This document shows, piece by piece, positions 1 through 7,231 of a DNA stretch of 34,989 nucleotides. Made by a program: the position numbers and the translations under genes. Source of the DNA: Novosphingobium silvae (lineage in GTDB: Bacteria; Pseudomonadota; Alphaproteobacteria; Sphingomonadales; Sphingomonadaceae); assembly GCF_009856825.1 (NCBI RefSeq), contig NZ_WVTD01000027.1, positions 1-34,989 of the forward strand. The letters are read 5' to 3'. Position 1 is the stretch's first letter; each line of letters begins with the position of its first letter. Under the pieces are notes generated by a model. That model was not told where the DNA came from. It worked only from the letters and a program-made list of their open reading frames with translations, and did not search any database.

Positions 1-496
1 AAAACGCGCTGATCTTCGCCCTCGTCGGCCAAGTCGCAGCCGAAGCCGGCGTGCTGCTGATCATCATGTCTGCGGGGCCGGGCTGAGCGCCGTCCCGAAA
101 AATCGACTTCGGCAGCGGGCTGCTAAGGGCCGGAGCGGCCTCGGCGTCCTCCTGCGCGGCGGCCTTGGCCTTTTCCGCGCCTTTGGCGATGCCGCCCTCG
201 GCCGGTTTGAAGGCGGCGACGAAAGCCTCGATCTCCTCGTCGGAGTGATCGCCCTCGTCGAACACCGCCAGCAGCGCGCCCACGGGTTCCGCCTCGCTGC
301 CACCGCCAACCACGATGCGGCGCACGGTGGCGTCGTATTCGGCCTCGACCTCGTTGGTAATCTTGGCGGTCTCAATCAGGCACAGCGTCTGGCCGCGCTT
401 GAAAGGCTCGCCCTCCTTCACCATCCAGTCGGCGATGGTGCCCTCGGTCATCTCGATGCCCCACTTGGGCATGGTGAATGCGCGGATGCGGCTCAT
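1..496 (-). CDS. Lipoyl-domain (E2-like) subunit of a 2-oxoacid dehydrogenase, partial at the window edge
   Basis: The protein starts at 494-496 and its frame is open to the left edge, so the C-terminus is missing. Residues 1-80 form a lipoyl (biotinyl/lipoyl) domain, with the modified lysine expected at Lys45 in ETAKITNEVE. An Ala/Glu/Lys-rich linker follows at about 85-125. Such domains carry the acyl group between E1 and the acyltransferase of pyruvate/acetoin/branched-chain dehydrogenase complexes. It lies 13 bp after the E1 beta stop and is the last gene of the operon seen here. No peripheral-subunit-binding domain or catalytic HxxxD motif is visible. It may be a stand-alone lipoyl protein, or a full E2 truncated by the window. 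The last 30 or so residues look unlike an E2 and overlap a hydrophobic open frame on the other strand (3-86), so the true end is uncertain. Confidence 0.8.
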   Translation of the reverse strand, partial: MSRIRAFTMPKWGIEMTEGTIADWMVKEGEPFKRGQTLCLIETAKITNEVEAEYDATVRRIVVGGGSEAEPVGALLAVFDEGDHSDEEIEAFVAAFKPAEGGIAKGAEKAKAAAQEDAEAAPALSSPLPKSIFRDGAQPGPADMMISSTPASAATWPTRAKISAF

Positions 497-509
497 GTCA
501 GCGCTCCCC

Positions 510-1523
510 TCACCGGTATTCGAGCGTCTTGCGCACGGCGGCGGCGATCTTCGCCGGGCTCGGCAGGTAGGCGCTCTCGAGCTCGCGGGCGAAAGGCACC
601 GGAGTGTGCGGCGGCGTCACCATCTCGATCGGCGCCTTCAGGCTGGCGAAGGCCTTCTGCGCGATGAGCGAGGAAATGTCCGTCGCCAGCGAGCAGCGCG
701 GCGGCGCCTCGTCCACCACGACGGCGCGGCCCGTCACTTCCACCGAATCGAGGATCGCCTCCTCGTCGAGCGGGGAGGTCGTGCGAAGGTCGATCACGTC
801 GCAGCCGATGCCGTCCTGCGCAAGGTCGTCGGCGGCGGTCTCGGCGTAGCTCACCATCATGCCGCTGGCGACGATCGTCGCATCCTGCCCCGCACGGGCA
901 AGGCGGGCGTGGCCGAAGGGGATGCAGAAGTCCGGATCGTCCGGCACCTCGCCGCTGGTGCCGTAGAGGAACTTGTGCTCGAGGAAGACCACCGGGTCGT
1001 CGTCGCGAATGGCCTGGCGCAGCAGGCCACAGGCGTCCTCGGGCGTCGCGGGCATGACCACCTTGATGCCGGGCATGTTGGTGACGAACTGGCTGATCAT
1101 CTGGCTGTGCTGCGCGGCGGCGTTGTAGCCCGCGCCGCAGGGCATGCGGATCACCGCCGGACAGATCGACTTGCCGCCGAACATGTAGCGGAACTTGGCG
1201 ATCTGGTTCCACAGCTGGTCCATGCACACGCCGATGAAGTCGGCGAACATGATCTCCGCCACCGGTCGCTTGCCCGCGAGCGCAAGCCCGCCCGCCGCGC
1301 CCATAATAGCGCTTTCGCTGATCGGCGTGTCGATCACCCGGTCGGGCCCGAAGGCGTCATAAAGGCCGGTGGAGGTGGACCAGATGCCGCCGATGGCCTC
1401 GGGCCCGCCGGCAGTGCCCATGCCGCCCACCACGTCCTCGCCCAGCACGACGACGCGTTCGTCGCGCTGCATCTCCTGGAAGATCGTGTTGCGGATGGCG
1501 TCGCGATACATCATCTTTGCCAT
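510..1523 (-). CDS. 2-oxoacid dehydrogenase E1 component, beta subunit (transketolase-like)
   Basis: This is a 337-residue protein of the usual E1 beta length. With E1 alpha it forms the thiamine-diphosphate enzyme that decarboxylates a 2-oxoacid (pyruvate, acetoin or branched-chain type) and loads the lipoyl subunit. Family signatures include VVVLGEDV near residue 25, DTPISESAIMGAAGGLA at about 71-87, FADFIGVCMDQLWNQ, and the C-terminal half with VVVDEAP. The start at 1521-1523 is preceded by AGGAG at a spacing of 8. An upstream extension of this frame runs back across E1 alpha in the wrong frame and was discarded. It lies between E1 alpha (17 bp away) and the lipoyl gene. Substrate specificity cannot be read; acetoin dehydrogenase and pyruvate dehydrogenase beta subunits are the nearest annotations I would expect. 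Confidence 0.93.
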   Translation of the reverse strand: MAKMMYRDAIRNTIFQEMQRDERVVVLGEDVVGGMGTAGGPEAIGGIWSTSTGLYDAFGPDRVIDTPISESAIMGAAGGLALAGKRPVAEIMFADFIGVCMDQLWNQIAKFRYMFGGKSICPAVIRMPCGAGYNAAAQHSQMISQFVTNMPGIKVVMPATPEDACGLLRQAIRDDDPVVFLEHKFLYGTSGEVPDDPDFCIPFGHARLARAGQDATIVASGMMVSYAETAADDLAQDGIGCDVIDLRTTSPLDEEAILDSVEVTGRAVVVDEAPPRCSLATDISSLIAQKAFASLKAPIEMVTPPHTPVPFARELESAYLPSPAKIAAAVRKTLEYR

Positions 1524-1540
1524 GTTTCTCGCTCCTGCCG

Positions 1541-2530
1541 TCAGTAGCTGATGTAGACGTTGTCGAGGACGTTCTCGGGGGCGGGACGCGCCGCCGCGCG
1601 CGACGCCTGAACGGCATCCTCGATGGCCTGAAGCGCGTCCGCGTCGATCCGGTCGAGATCGGCGTCCTCCAGCAGGGCCGCGCCGGTCACGCTTTTGCGG
1701 AAGATCTTCAGGCAGTCGCGCTCGGCACGCAGCCGGTCCAGTTCGCCGTCCCCGCGATAGCGCTGGGGATCGCCTTCGAAGTGACCGAAGAAGCGCTCGG
1801 TGTCGAACTCGACCGCCGCCGGGCCGTTGCCGGGGGTGCGCACATATTCCAGCACTTCGCGGAACGTGTCGTGGACGGCGAAGAAGTCCGTCCCGTCCGC
1901 GCGCCAGACCTTCATGCCGAACGCCTCCGCGCGGCTGGCGATGTCCTGCCGGGTGCCCACGGCATAATCGACGCCGGTGTGCTCGGAGTAGTGGTTGTTC
2001 TCGAAGACGAAGATCGCGGGCGCCTTCGTCACGACGGCAAGGTTCATCGCCTCGAAGGTGGTGCCCTGGTTGCAGGCGCCGTCGCCCGAGAAGGCGATGG
2101 AGACGGCAAGGTTGCCTTTCTCGTCGGGCCCGTCGATCTTGTTCGACAGCGCCGCGCCCACCGCGATCGGCGCACCCGCGCCGACGATGCCGTTCGCGCC
2201 CAGCATGCCCTTGTCGATGTCGGCGATGTGCATCGAGCCACCCTTGCCGTTGCAAAGGCCCTCCTGGCTGCCCCAGATCTCCTTCATCATCCCGTCCACG
2301 TCGCAGCCCTTGGCAAGGCAGTGGCCGTGGCCGCGGTGGGTGGAGACGATCTTGTCCCGCTCCGTCAGATGCTCGCACACGCCGACGGCAACGGCTTCCT
2401 GCCCGCAGTAGAGGTGCGTGAAGCCTGCGATCTCGCCGGTCTGGATCTCCTCGTGAAGCCGTTCCTCGAATTCGCGGATCAGCTTCATCTGGCGATAGGC
2501 GCGGGTCAGGGCCTCGCGGTTCAGCTGCAT
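1541..2530 (-). CDS. 2-oxoacid dehydrogenase E1 component, alpha subunit
   Basis: This 329-residue thiamine-diphosphate subunit is the partner of the downstream beta subunit. The ThDP motif GDGACNQGTTFEAMNLA occupies about 149-165, with GDG binding Mg-diphosphate and the Asn about four residues on. The conserved STHRGHGHCLAKG loop lies at about 63-75 and GGSMHI at about 98-102. These are standard features of PdhA/AcoA proteins. The start at 2528-2530 has AGAGGA upstream. The gene follows the acyl-CoA dehydrogenase by 76 bp on the same strand, so it is probably cotranscribed. No E3 (lipoamide dehydrogenase) is present in the window, so the complex would have to borrow one from elsewhere. Acetoin, pyruvate and branched-chain 2-oxoacids are all possible substrates. 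Confidence 0.93.
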   Translation of the reverse strand: MQLNREALTRAYRQMKLIREFEERLHEEIQTGEIAGFTHLYCGQEAVAVGVCEHLTERDKIVSTHRGHGHCLAKGCDVDGMMKEIWGSQEGLCNGKGGSMHIADIDKGMLGANGIVGAGAPIAVGAALSNKIDGPDEKGNLAVSIAFSGDGACNQGTTFEAMNLAVVTKAPAIFVFENNHYSEHTGVDYAVGTRQDIASRAEAFGMKVWRADGTDFFAVHDTFREVLEYVRTPGNGPAAVEFDTERFFGHFEGDPQRYRGDGELDRLRAERDCLKIFRKSVTGAALLEDADLDRIDADALQAIEDAVQASRAAARPAPENVLDNVYISY

Positions 2531-2606
2531 CAGGAGTTCCTCTCATTGTGGAAGCGGCAAACCGCTTCGCTTGTCTTCGTTGTACGCGATGCGCGCGCCG
2601 CCGCCA

Positions 2607-3815
2607 TCACAGGCCGAGCACCGATTTCGCGATGATCGTGCTCTGCACTTCGTTGGTGCCGCCGAAGATCGTCCAGGCCCGGCTGTTGAGATAGCGCGCC
2701 GAGGCGACCTGCGCGGCCTTGGAATGGATGCCCGGCGGCGCGTTGTCGCCATAGAGCGGGCGCGTCGTCTCCAGCTGGAGACCGGCCGGGCCGTAGAGGT
2801 CCACCGCCAGAAGATCGATCTCCTGCCGCAGGTTCGAGGCGAGCAGCTTGGTCAGCGAGGTCTGCGGGCCCGGCTTGCGACCCCGGGCGATCTCGGAGAC
2901 GATGCGCAGCTCGATCATGTCGAGCGCGTTCACCGAGAGGCGCGCGCCCGCGACGCGGCGGCGCCAGTCCACGTCGTCGCACAGCGCGCCTCCCCGGCCG
3001 TCGCTTTCCTCTCTCGCGGCCGCCTCGATCTGGTCGAGGTCGTAGGCGAGCTTGGGCGCGTGGCACGATCCGCCGCGCTCGTTCTCGAGCAGGAACTTGG
3101 CGATGGTCCACCCCTCGCCCTCTGCCCCGACGAGGTTCCCGGCCGGCACCTTCACGTCCTCCAGGAACACCTGGTTGACCTCGTGGTCGCCGGCATTGGT
3201 GAGGATCGGCCGGACGGAAACGCCGGGGCTGGCAAGGTCGATCAGCAGGAACGAGATGCCGGCCTGCTTCTTCACCTCGGTATTGGTGCGCACCAGCGTG
3301 AACATGCGGTTGGCGTGGTGCGCATGGGTGGTCCAGATCTTCGAGCCGGTGACCACGTAATGGTCACCCTGCAGGATCGCACGCGTCTTGAGGCTGGCAA
3401 GGTCGGAGCCCGCGCCGGGCTCTGAGAAGCCCTGGCACCAGTAATCCTCGCCGGAAAGGATGCGCGGCAGGACCTGCGCCTTCTGCGCCTCGGTCCCGAA
3501 GGTCCAGATCACCGGCGCCAGCAGCTTGAGGCCCAGCACGGTCAGGTTGGGCGCACCGGCGGCCGCACACTCCTTCTCGAAGAGATAGCGGCGCAGCGGC
3601 GTCCAGCCGGTGCCGCCATGCTCGGCGGGCCACTGGTAGCCGAGCCAGCCCTTCTCGTTCAGCACCGCGTTCCACGCCTGGCCGATGTCCGGCTCCACGA
3701 AGACCGACGGGGTAGCCGCCGCGCCTGCCCGCACCTCGTGCGGAAGGTTCTGGCGCAGGAAATCGCGCACCTCCTCGCGGAAGGCCTGATCCTCGGGGGA
3801 AAGTTCGATATCCAT
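2607..3815 (-). CDS. Acyl-CoA dehydrogenase, large (FadE26/pimeloyl-type alpha) subunit
   Basis: This 402-residue flavoenzyme introduces an alpha-beta double bond into an acyl-CoA. The N-terminal helical domain covers about 1-125. The FAD/substrate strand region contains QGFSEPGAGSDLASLKT at about 128-144 and GSKIWTTHAHHA at about 157-168. The C-terminal helical domain ends with IFGGTNEVQ. The glutamate that sits in the MCAD motif (YEGT) is Gly here. A Glu in LLENERGG (about 242-249) is where FadE26-type large subunits place the base. That feature, and the absence of a second acyl-CoA dehydrogenase next door, suggest a heteromeric enzyme. The small-subunit-like protein at 8169-9290 is a candidate partner. 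The gene is 5 bp from the thiolase-like gene, so it is cotranscribed. Its ribosome site is weak, which fits translational coupling. Confidence 0.9.
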   Translation of the reverse strand: MDIELSPEDQAFREEVRDFLRQNLPHEVRAGAAATPSVFVEPDIGQAWNAVLNEKGWLGYQWPAEHGGTGWTPLRRYLFEKECAAAGAPNLTVLGLKLLAPVIWTFGTEAQKAQVLPRILSGEDYWCQGFSEPGAGSDLASLKTRAILQGDHYVVTGSKIWTTHAHHANRMFTLVRTNTEVKKQAGISFLLIDLASPGVSVRPILTNAGDHEVNQVFLEDVKVPAGNLVGAEGEGWTIAKFLLENERGGSCHAPKLAYDLDQIEAAAREESDGRGGALCDDVDWRRRVAGARLSVNALDMIELRIVSEIARGRKPGPQTSLTKLLASNLRQEIDLLAVDLYGPAGLQLETTRPLYGDNAPPGIHSKAAQVASARYLNSRAWTIFGGTNEVQSTIIAKSVLGL

Positions 3816-3820
3816 TCGCT

Positions 3821-5005
3821 TCAGCGTTCCAGAATGGTGACGGCGGAGACGCCTGGCGCACCGTAGACGTGGCTGTAGGCTGTCTTCGGCCCACTCGATC
3901 CATGAGACGATCCACGGCCCTGGACCTGACGGCCCCCGCCGTCTCCGCGCAGTTGCACGACGTTTTCATAAACCTGGCGCAGGCCCGATGCGCCGATCGG
4001 CTCCCCGCAGGCGAGGCATCCGCCATCGGTGTTGACCGGCAGCGCGCCGCCAATTTCGGTGCGCCCCTCGGCGAGCCACTGCTCCTGTTCGCCATCCGCG
4101 CAGAAGCCGTTCTCGGCCATGTGCATGATCTCGGCCCCGGCCTCGGTATCCTGAAGCTGCGCCACCTCGATGTCGCCCGGCCCGATTCCTGCAAGGCGGA
4201 AGGCATCGGCCGAAGCGATGCGCGAGGCAGTGCCGCGCGGCGCGCTGTCATCCTCCACCACGTCGATCGAGGGCGCGAAGACCTCGAAGCTGTGGGGCGG
4301 GCGCGTGCGCATGGTCGCGGCCTTGAGGCGGATCAGCGGCTTGCCCAGTTCGCGCGCCTTCTTCTCGCTGGCAAGGACAAGCGCGACACCGCCCTCGGCG
4401 GGCGAGCAGAACATGTATTTGGTATAAGGATCGCTCACCAGCGGCGCTTCGAGGATTTCCTCGAGAGAGACCGGCTGGCGGCGCCAGGCATGGGGCGCGT
4501 GGACGGCATTGCGGAATGCCTTTTCGGCCACCCGCCCCAGCGTCTGCTGGGAGATTCCGAACATCTGCATGTAGCGCATGATCTTGGCCGCGAAGAACTG
4601 CGTGGTGACCATCTGGCCGACCTCGCCGTACCAGTCGGGCAGGTTGTATTCGCTCGGCAGCGCGTTGAAGGCGCCGCGCGGGTGCTTGTCGAAGCCCACC
4701 GCGATGCCAAGGTCGAACTCGCCGGACTTGATCGCCATCTGTCCCGAGAACAGCGCCGAGCCCCCCGCCGCGCACCCGTTCCTCACGTTGATGAACTGGA
4801 CGCCGGTGAGACCGAGCCGGTCGACCATGGTGTCGGGATTGCCGGCTGCGTCGGACGCTCCGTAGGCGAACTGGACCTGCGGCCACTCAACCCCGGCATC
4901 GGCCAGCGCCTGCCGGACCGCGAACACGCCCTGGTCCAGCCCGGAAAGGCCGTCGGTGCGCCCGAAGGGATGGATGCCGATGCCCACGATGCACACGTCG
5001 CTCAT
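3821..5005 (-). CDS. Thiolase-superfamily protein of the SCP-x/lipid-transfer (Ltp) type, probable beta-oxidation aldolase or thiolase
   Basis: This 394-residue thiolase-fold protein has the nucleophile-site motif NGCAAGGSAL with Cys78 and HPRG near residue 107. The C-terminal signature is at 325-341. The His of the usual thiolase GHPxGxxG motif is Glu335 here (GEPIGASGLRQ). That variant is characteristic of SCP-x/Ltp-like members rather than biosynthetic thiolases. In actinobacterial and proteobacterial steroid and bile-acid degradation, Ltp proteins pair with a DUF35 protein and perform retro-aldol side-chain cleavage. The DUF35 gene immediately upstream overlaps this start by 4 bp (ATGA, 5002-5005), so a 1:1 complex is likely. 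Thiolase and aldolase chemistry cannot be told apart from sequence alone. The start is fixed by the overlap. Confidence 0.88.
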   Translation of the reverse strand: MSDVCIVGIGIHPFGRTDGLSGLDQGVFAVRQALADAGVEWPQVQFAYGASDAAGNPDTMVDRLGLTGVQFINVRNGCAAGGSALFSGQMAIKSGEFDLGIAVGFDKHPRGAFNALPSEYNLPDWYGEVGQMVTTQFFAAKIMRYMQMFGISQQTLGRVAEKAFRNAVHAPHAWRRQPVSLEEILEAPLVSDPYTKYMFCSPAEGGVALVLASEKKARELGKPLIRLKAATMRTRPPHSFEVFAPSIDVVEDDSAPRGTASRIASADAFRLAGIGPGDIEVAQLQDTEAGAEIMHMAENGFCADGEQEQWLAEGRTEIGGALPVNTDGGCLACGEPIGASGLRQVYENVVQLRGDGGGRQVQGRGSSHGSSGPKTAYSHVYGAPGVSAVTILER

Positions 5006-5448
5006 GCCGGAACTCCTGCAGCTGCGAAGGCGGGGATCAGGACGCTCTCGGGATCGTCAGGATGGAGCGGCGCGGGAGCGAACCGCACCGGCATTCCGAT
5101 CCTCGCGTCATCCAAGCCGACGCCATGCAGCGGCGCTTCCACGATCACTTCTCCGGGCAGTTCCACATAGGCGACGATCCATGGCCGGAACGCCTCGGGG
5201 CCCGCATAAGGCGGGGACTTGGGGCGATAGCGCTGGACGGTATAGGACCACAGCGTCCCCTCCCGCGACAGTGCCACGGGTTCGTAGGCGGCGGACGGCG
5301 GGCAGGGAAAGACGATGCGGCCGGTTTCCCGGTCCCTGCCGCCGATCAGCCGAGGCTCGGCCTCGTCGGTGAACAGTCCTTCGGCTATCGCTCGCATCTC
5401 GCTCCCATCCGGCATTCCAGCCCATCCGGCTTTCGAGGGTCCGGTCAT
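5002..5448 (-). CDS. DUF35 / OB-fold (MaoC-like accessory) protein, partner of the thiolase-like protein
   Basis: This is a 148-residue protein. The DUF35 pattern is recognisable in LWSYTVQRY (about 69-77), the proline-rich PPYAGPEAFRPWIVAYVELPGE (written in parts: PPYAG near 81, WIVAYVELP near 92) and the OB-fold tail with PVRFAPAP. DUF35 proteins normally begin with a four-cysteine zinc ribbon. Here that region (about 34-55) contains a single Cys, so the ribbon has been lost or no longer binds metal. DUF35 proteins assemble with thiolase-like partners, and the 4-bp overlap with the next gene supports that. The start is uncertain: ATG at 5446-5448 has no clear ribosome site, whereas the internal ATG near 5394 has GGGAG four bases upstream but would remove part of the N-terminal helix. 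Confidence 0.78.
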   Translation of the reverse strand: MTGPSKAGWAGMPDGSEMRAIAEGLFTDEAEPRLIGGRDRETGRIVFPCPPSAAYEPVALSREGTLWSYTVQRYRPKSPPYAGPEAFRPWIVAYVELPGEVIVEAPLHGVGLDDARIGMPVRFAPAPLHPDDPESVLIPAFAAAGVPA

Positions 5449-5551
5449 GGGAACGGTTTAAGCCTGCCCGCGCCCCCTTTGTGACTCACCAAAACGCTAG
5501 GGTAGTCATTGCACTAGTTCGTGCGACCTCTCGGGGCGGGAGAGACGAACG
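5449..5551. promoter_or_regulatory. Divergent promoter region between the thiolase/ACAD/E1 operon and the GMC oxidoreductase
   Basis: This 103-bp gap between two divergent start codons must hold both promoters. It is AT-richer than its surroundings, with CTAG at 5497-5500 and again near 5514. The decamer AAACGCTAGG at 5492-5501 recurs at 34208-34217, again 50-60 bp before a plus-strand gene. No convincing -35/-10 pair can be fixed by eye. Confidence 0.5.
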
Positions 5552-7192
5552 ATGTCGAAGCAATGGGACTACATCATCGTCGGCGCGGGCTCGGCGGGCT
5601 GCGTCATGGCGGAGCGGCTGAGCGCGGACGGCACCTCGCAGGTGCTGGTGCTGGAGGCCGGCGGCGAGAACGACAGCTTCTGGGTGACGCTGCCCAAGGG
5701 CGTGGCCAAGCTGGTCAAGCGCCCGGAACACATGTGGGCCTACCACGTCGCCCAGCCGCGCGACCCCGGCGCCAACGATCCGGGCGCGGGCGAGGTGTGG
5801 ATCAGGGGCAAGGGCCTTGGCGGCTCCTCTTCGATCAACGGCATGATCTGGAGCCGGGGCGAACCTGCCGATTACGACGCCTGGGAGCGCGAGGCGGGCG
5901 CCACCGGCTGGAACGGCGCGAGCATGACGCAGGCCTTCCTCGAACTGGAGGACCACAAGGCCGGTCCTTCGGCCATGCGTGGCAGCGGCGGGCTGGTGCG
6001 CGTCGATCCCGCCTGTTTCAAGTACCCGCTGGCCGAGCGCATGATCGAGGCGGGCGAAGCGCAAGGGCTGCGCCGGGTGGACGACCTCAACGCCGTCTCC
6101 GGGCCGCGCGTGGGGTACTACAGCCACAATATCCGCAACGGCCGGCGCGATTCGTCCGCCCGCACCTATCTCGCCGCGGCGCGCAAGCGGCCCAACGTCA
6201 CCGTCCTGACCGGCGCCATGGCAGAGCGCATCGTCTTTGATGGCACCCGCGCGGTCGGCATCGACGTCACCGTCGACGGGCGCCCTCTGCGGCTGGACTG
6301 CAAGGGCGAGATCGTGGTCAGCGCGGGCGCGATGGAGAGCCCGCTCCTGCTCCAGCGCTCCGGCATTGGCGACCGCGACAGGCTTGCGGCGGCGGGCATC
6401 CCCCTCGTCGCGCACTCACCCGACGTCGGCGAGCGGATGATCGAGCATCTCTCGCTCTCGATGCCGTTCCGGCTGGACCGGGGCAAGGGCACCAACCGCA
6501 GCTTTTTCGGCATCGGCGCGGCGCTGGCCATGCTGCGCTACCTGCTGCGCGGCGACGGTGTGCTGGCGACGGGCCCGTTCGAGATCGGCGCCTTCGACAA
6601 CGTCGCGCATCCCGACGGGCGCACCGACGCGCAGTTCTATCTGGGCGGCTACACTTTCAAGGTCGGCGACGACAAGGACCCCGTCCCGCTCGACAAGATC
6701 GATCCTCTGCCCGGCGTCACCATCTACGGCCAGCTCCTGCGCCTCACCAGCGAGAGCAGCGTGCGCGCGAGCGGCCCCGACGCGGCCGACGCGCCGCAGA
6801 TCCTGCACAACTTCCTTTCCACCGAGCACGACCGCCGCTCCGCCGTGGCGCTGGTGCGCGCCATGCGGGCCTATGTGCGGTCGGGGCCGCTCGCGGACAT
6901 GGTGGGCGAGGAACTGGTGCCCGGCGCTCAGGTGGAGAGCGACGAGGACGTGCTCGCCATGTTCCGCCGCCTGTCCAGCTGCGGGCTCCACGCCATCCGC
7001 TCGTGCCGGATGGGCGGCGACCGCGACGCGGTGGTCGATCCCCGGCTGAGAGTGAACGGCGTGCAGGGCCTGCGCGTGGCGGACTGTTCGGTCATGCCCT
7101 GGCACGTGACCGGCAACACGAACGCGCCTGCCATGGCCGTGGGCCTCAGGGGCGCGAAGCTGATGCTGGAGGACCGCGCCGCCCGGGCCTGA
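5552..7192 (+). CDS. GMC-family FAD-dependent alcohol dehydrogenase/oxidoreductase
   Basis: This 546-residue flavoprotein oxidises an alcohol, probably to an aldehyde or ketone. The N-terminal ADP-binding motif is DYIIVGAGSAGCVMAERL (6-23). The GMC signature GKGLGGSSSINGMIWSRG sits at about 88-105, and the second signature SAGAMESPLLLQRSGIG at about 257-273. In the C-terminal domain, LHAIRSCRMG contains the likely catalytic His480, and GNTNAPAMAVG (about 521-531) contains the Asn of the His/Asn pair. Length and motifs match the choline dehydrogenase/AlkJ-like branch. The Pro usual after the catalytic His is Ala. The start ATG has GGGAGAG upstream. It stands alone on the plus strand, divergent from the side-chain operon and convergent with the luxR gene. 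The natural alcohol is unknown. Confidence 0.92.
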   Translation: MSKQWDYIIVGAGSAGCVMAERLSADGTSQVLVLEAGGENDSFWVTLPKGVAKLVKRPEHMWAYHVAQPRDPGANDPGAGEVWIRGKGLGGSSSINGMIWSRGEPADYDAWEREAGATGWNGASMTQAFLELEDHKAGPSAMRGSGGLVRVDPACFKYPLAERMIEAGEAQGLRRVDDLNAVSGPRVGYYSHNIRNGRRDSSARTYLAAARKRPNVTVLTGAMAERIVFDGTRAVGIDVTVDGRPLRLDCKGEIVVSAGAMESPLLLQRSGIGDRDRLAAAGIPLVAHSPDVGERMIEHLSLSMPFRLDRGKGTNRSFFGIGAALAMLRYLLRGDGVLATGPFEIGAFDNVAHPDGRTDAQFYLGGYTFKVGDDKDPVPLDKIDPLPGVTIYGQLLRLTSESSVRASGPDAADAPQILHNFLSTEHDRRSAVALVRAMRAYVRSGPLADMVGEELVPGAQVESDEDVLAMFRRLSSCGLHAIRSCRMGGDRDAVVDPRLRVNGVQGLRVADCSVMPWHVTGNTNAPAMAVGLRGAKLMLEDRAARA

Positions 7193-7231
7193 GCACGTCT
7201 GTTACAGGCCCAAAAGCGGGCGCGCGGCGTT

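Noticed and set aside
510..2546. A 678-codon open frame spanning both E1 genes on the minus strand, as a fused E1 protein
   Set aside because: Its first half is E1 alpha DNA read in the wrong frame with low-complexity Arg/Ala sequence. The real E1 alpha ORF lies in another frame with full motifs and its own ribosome site.
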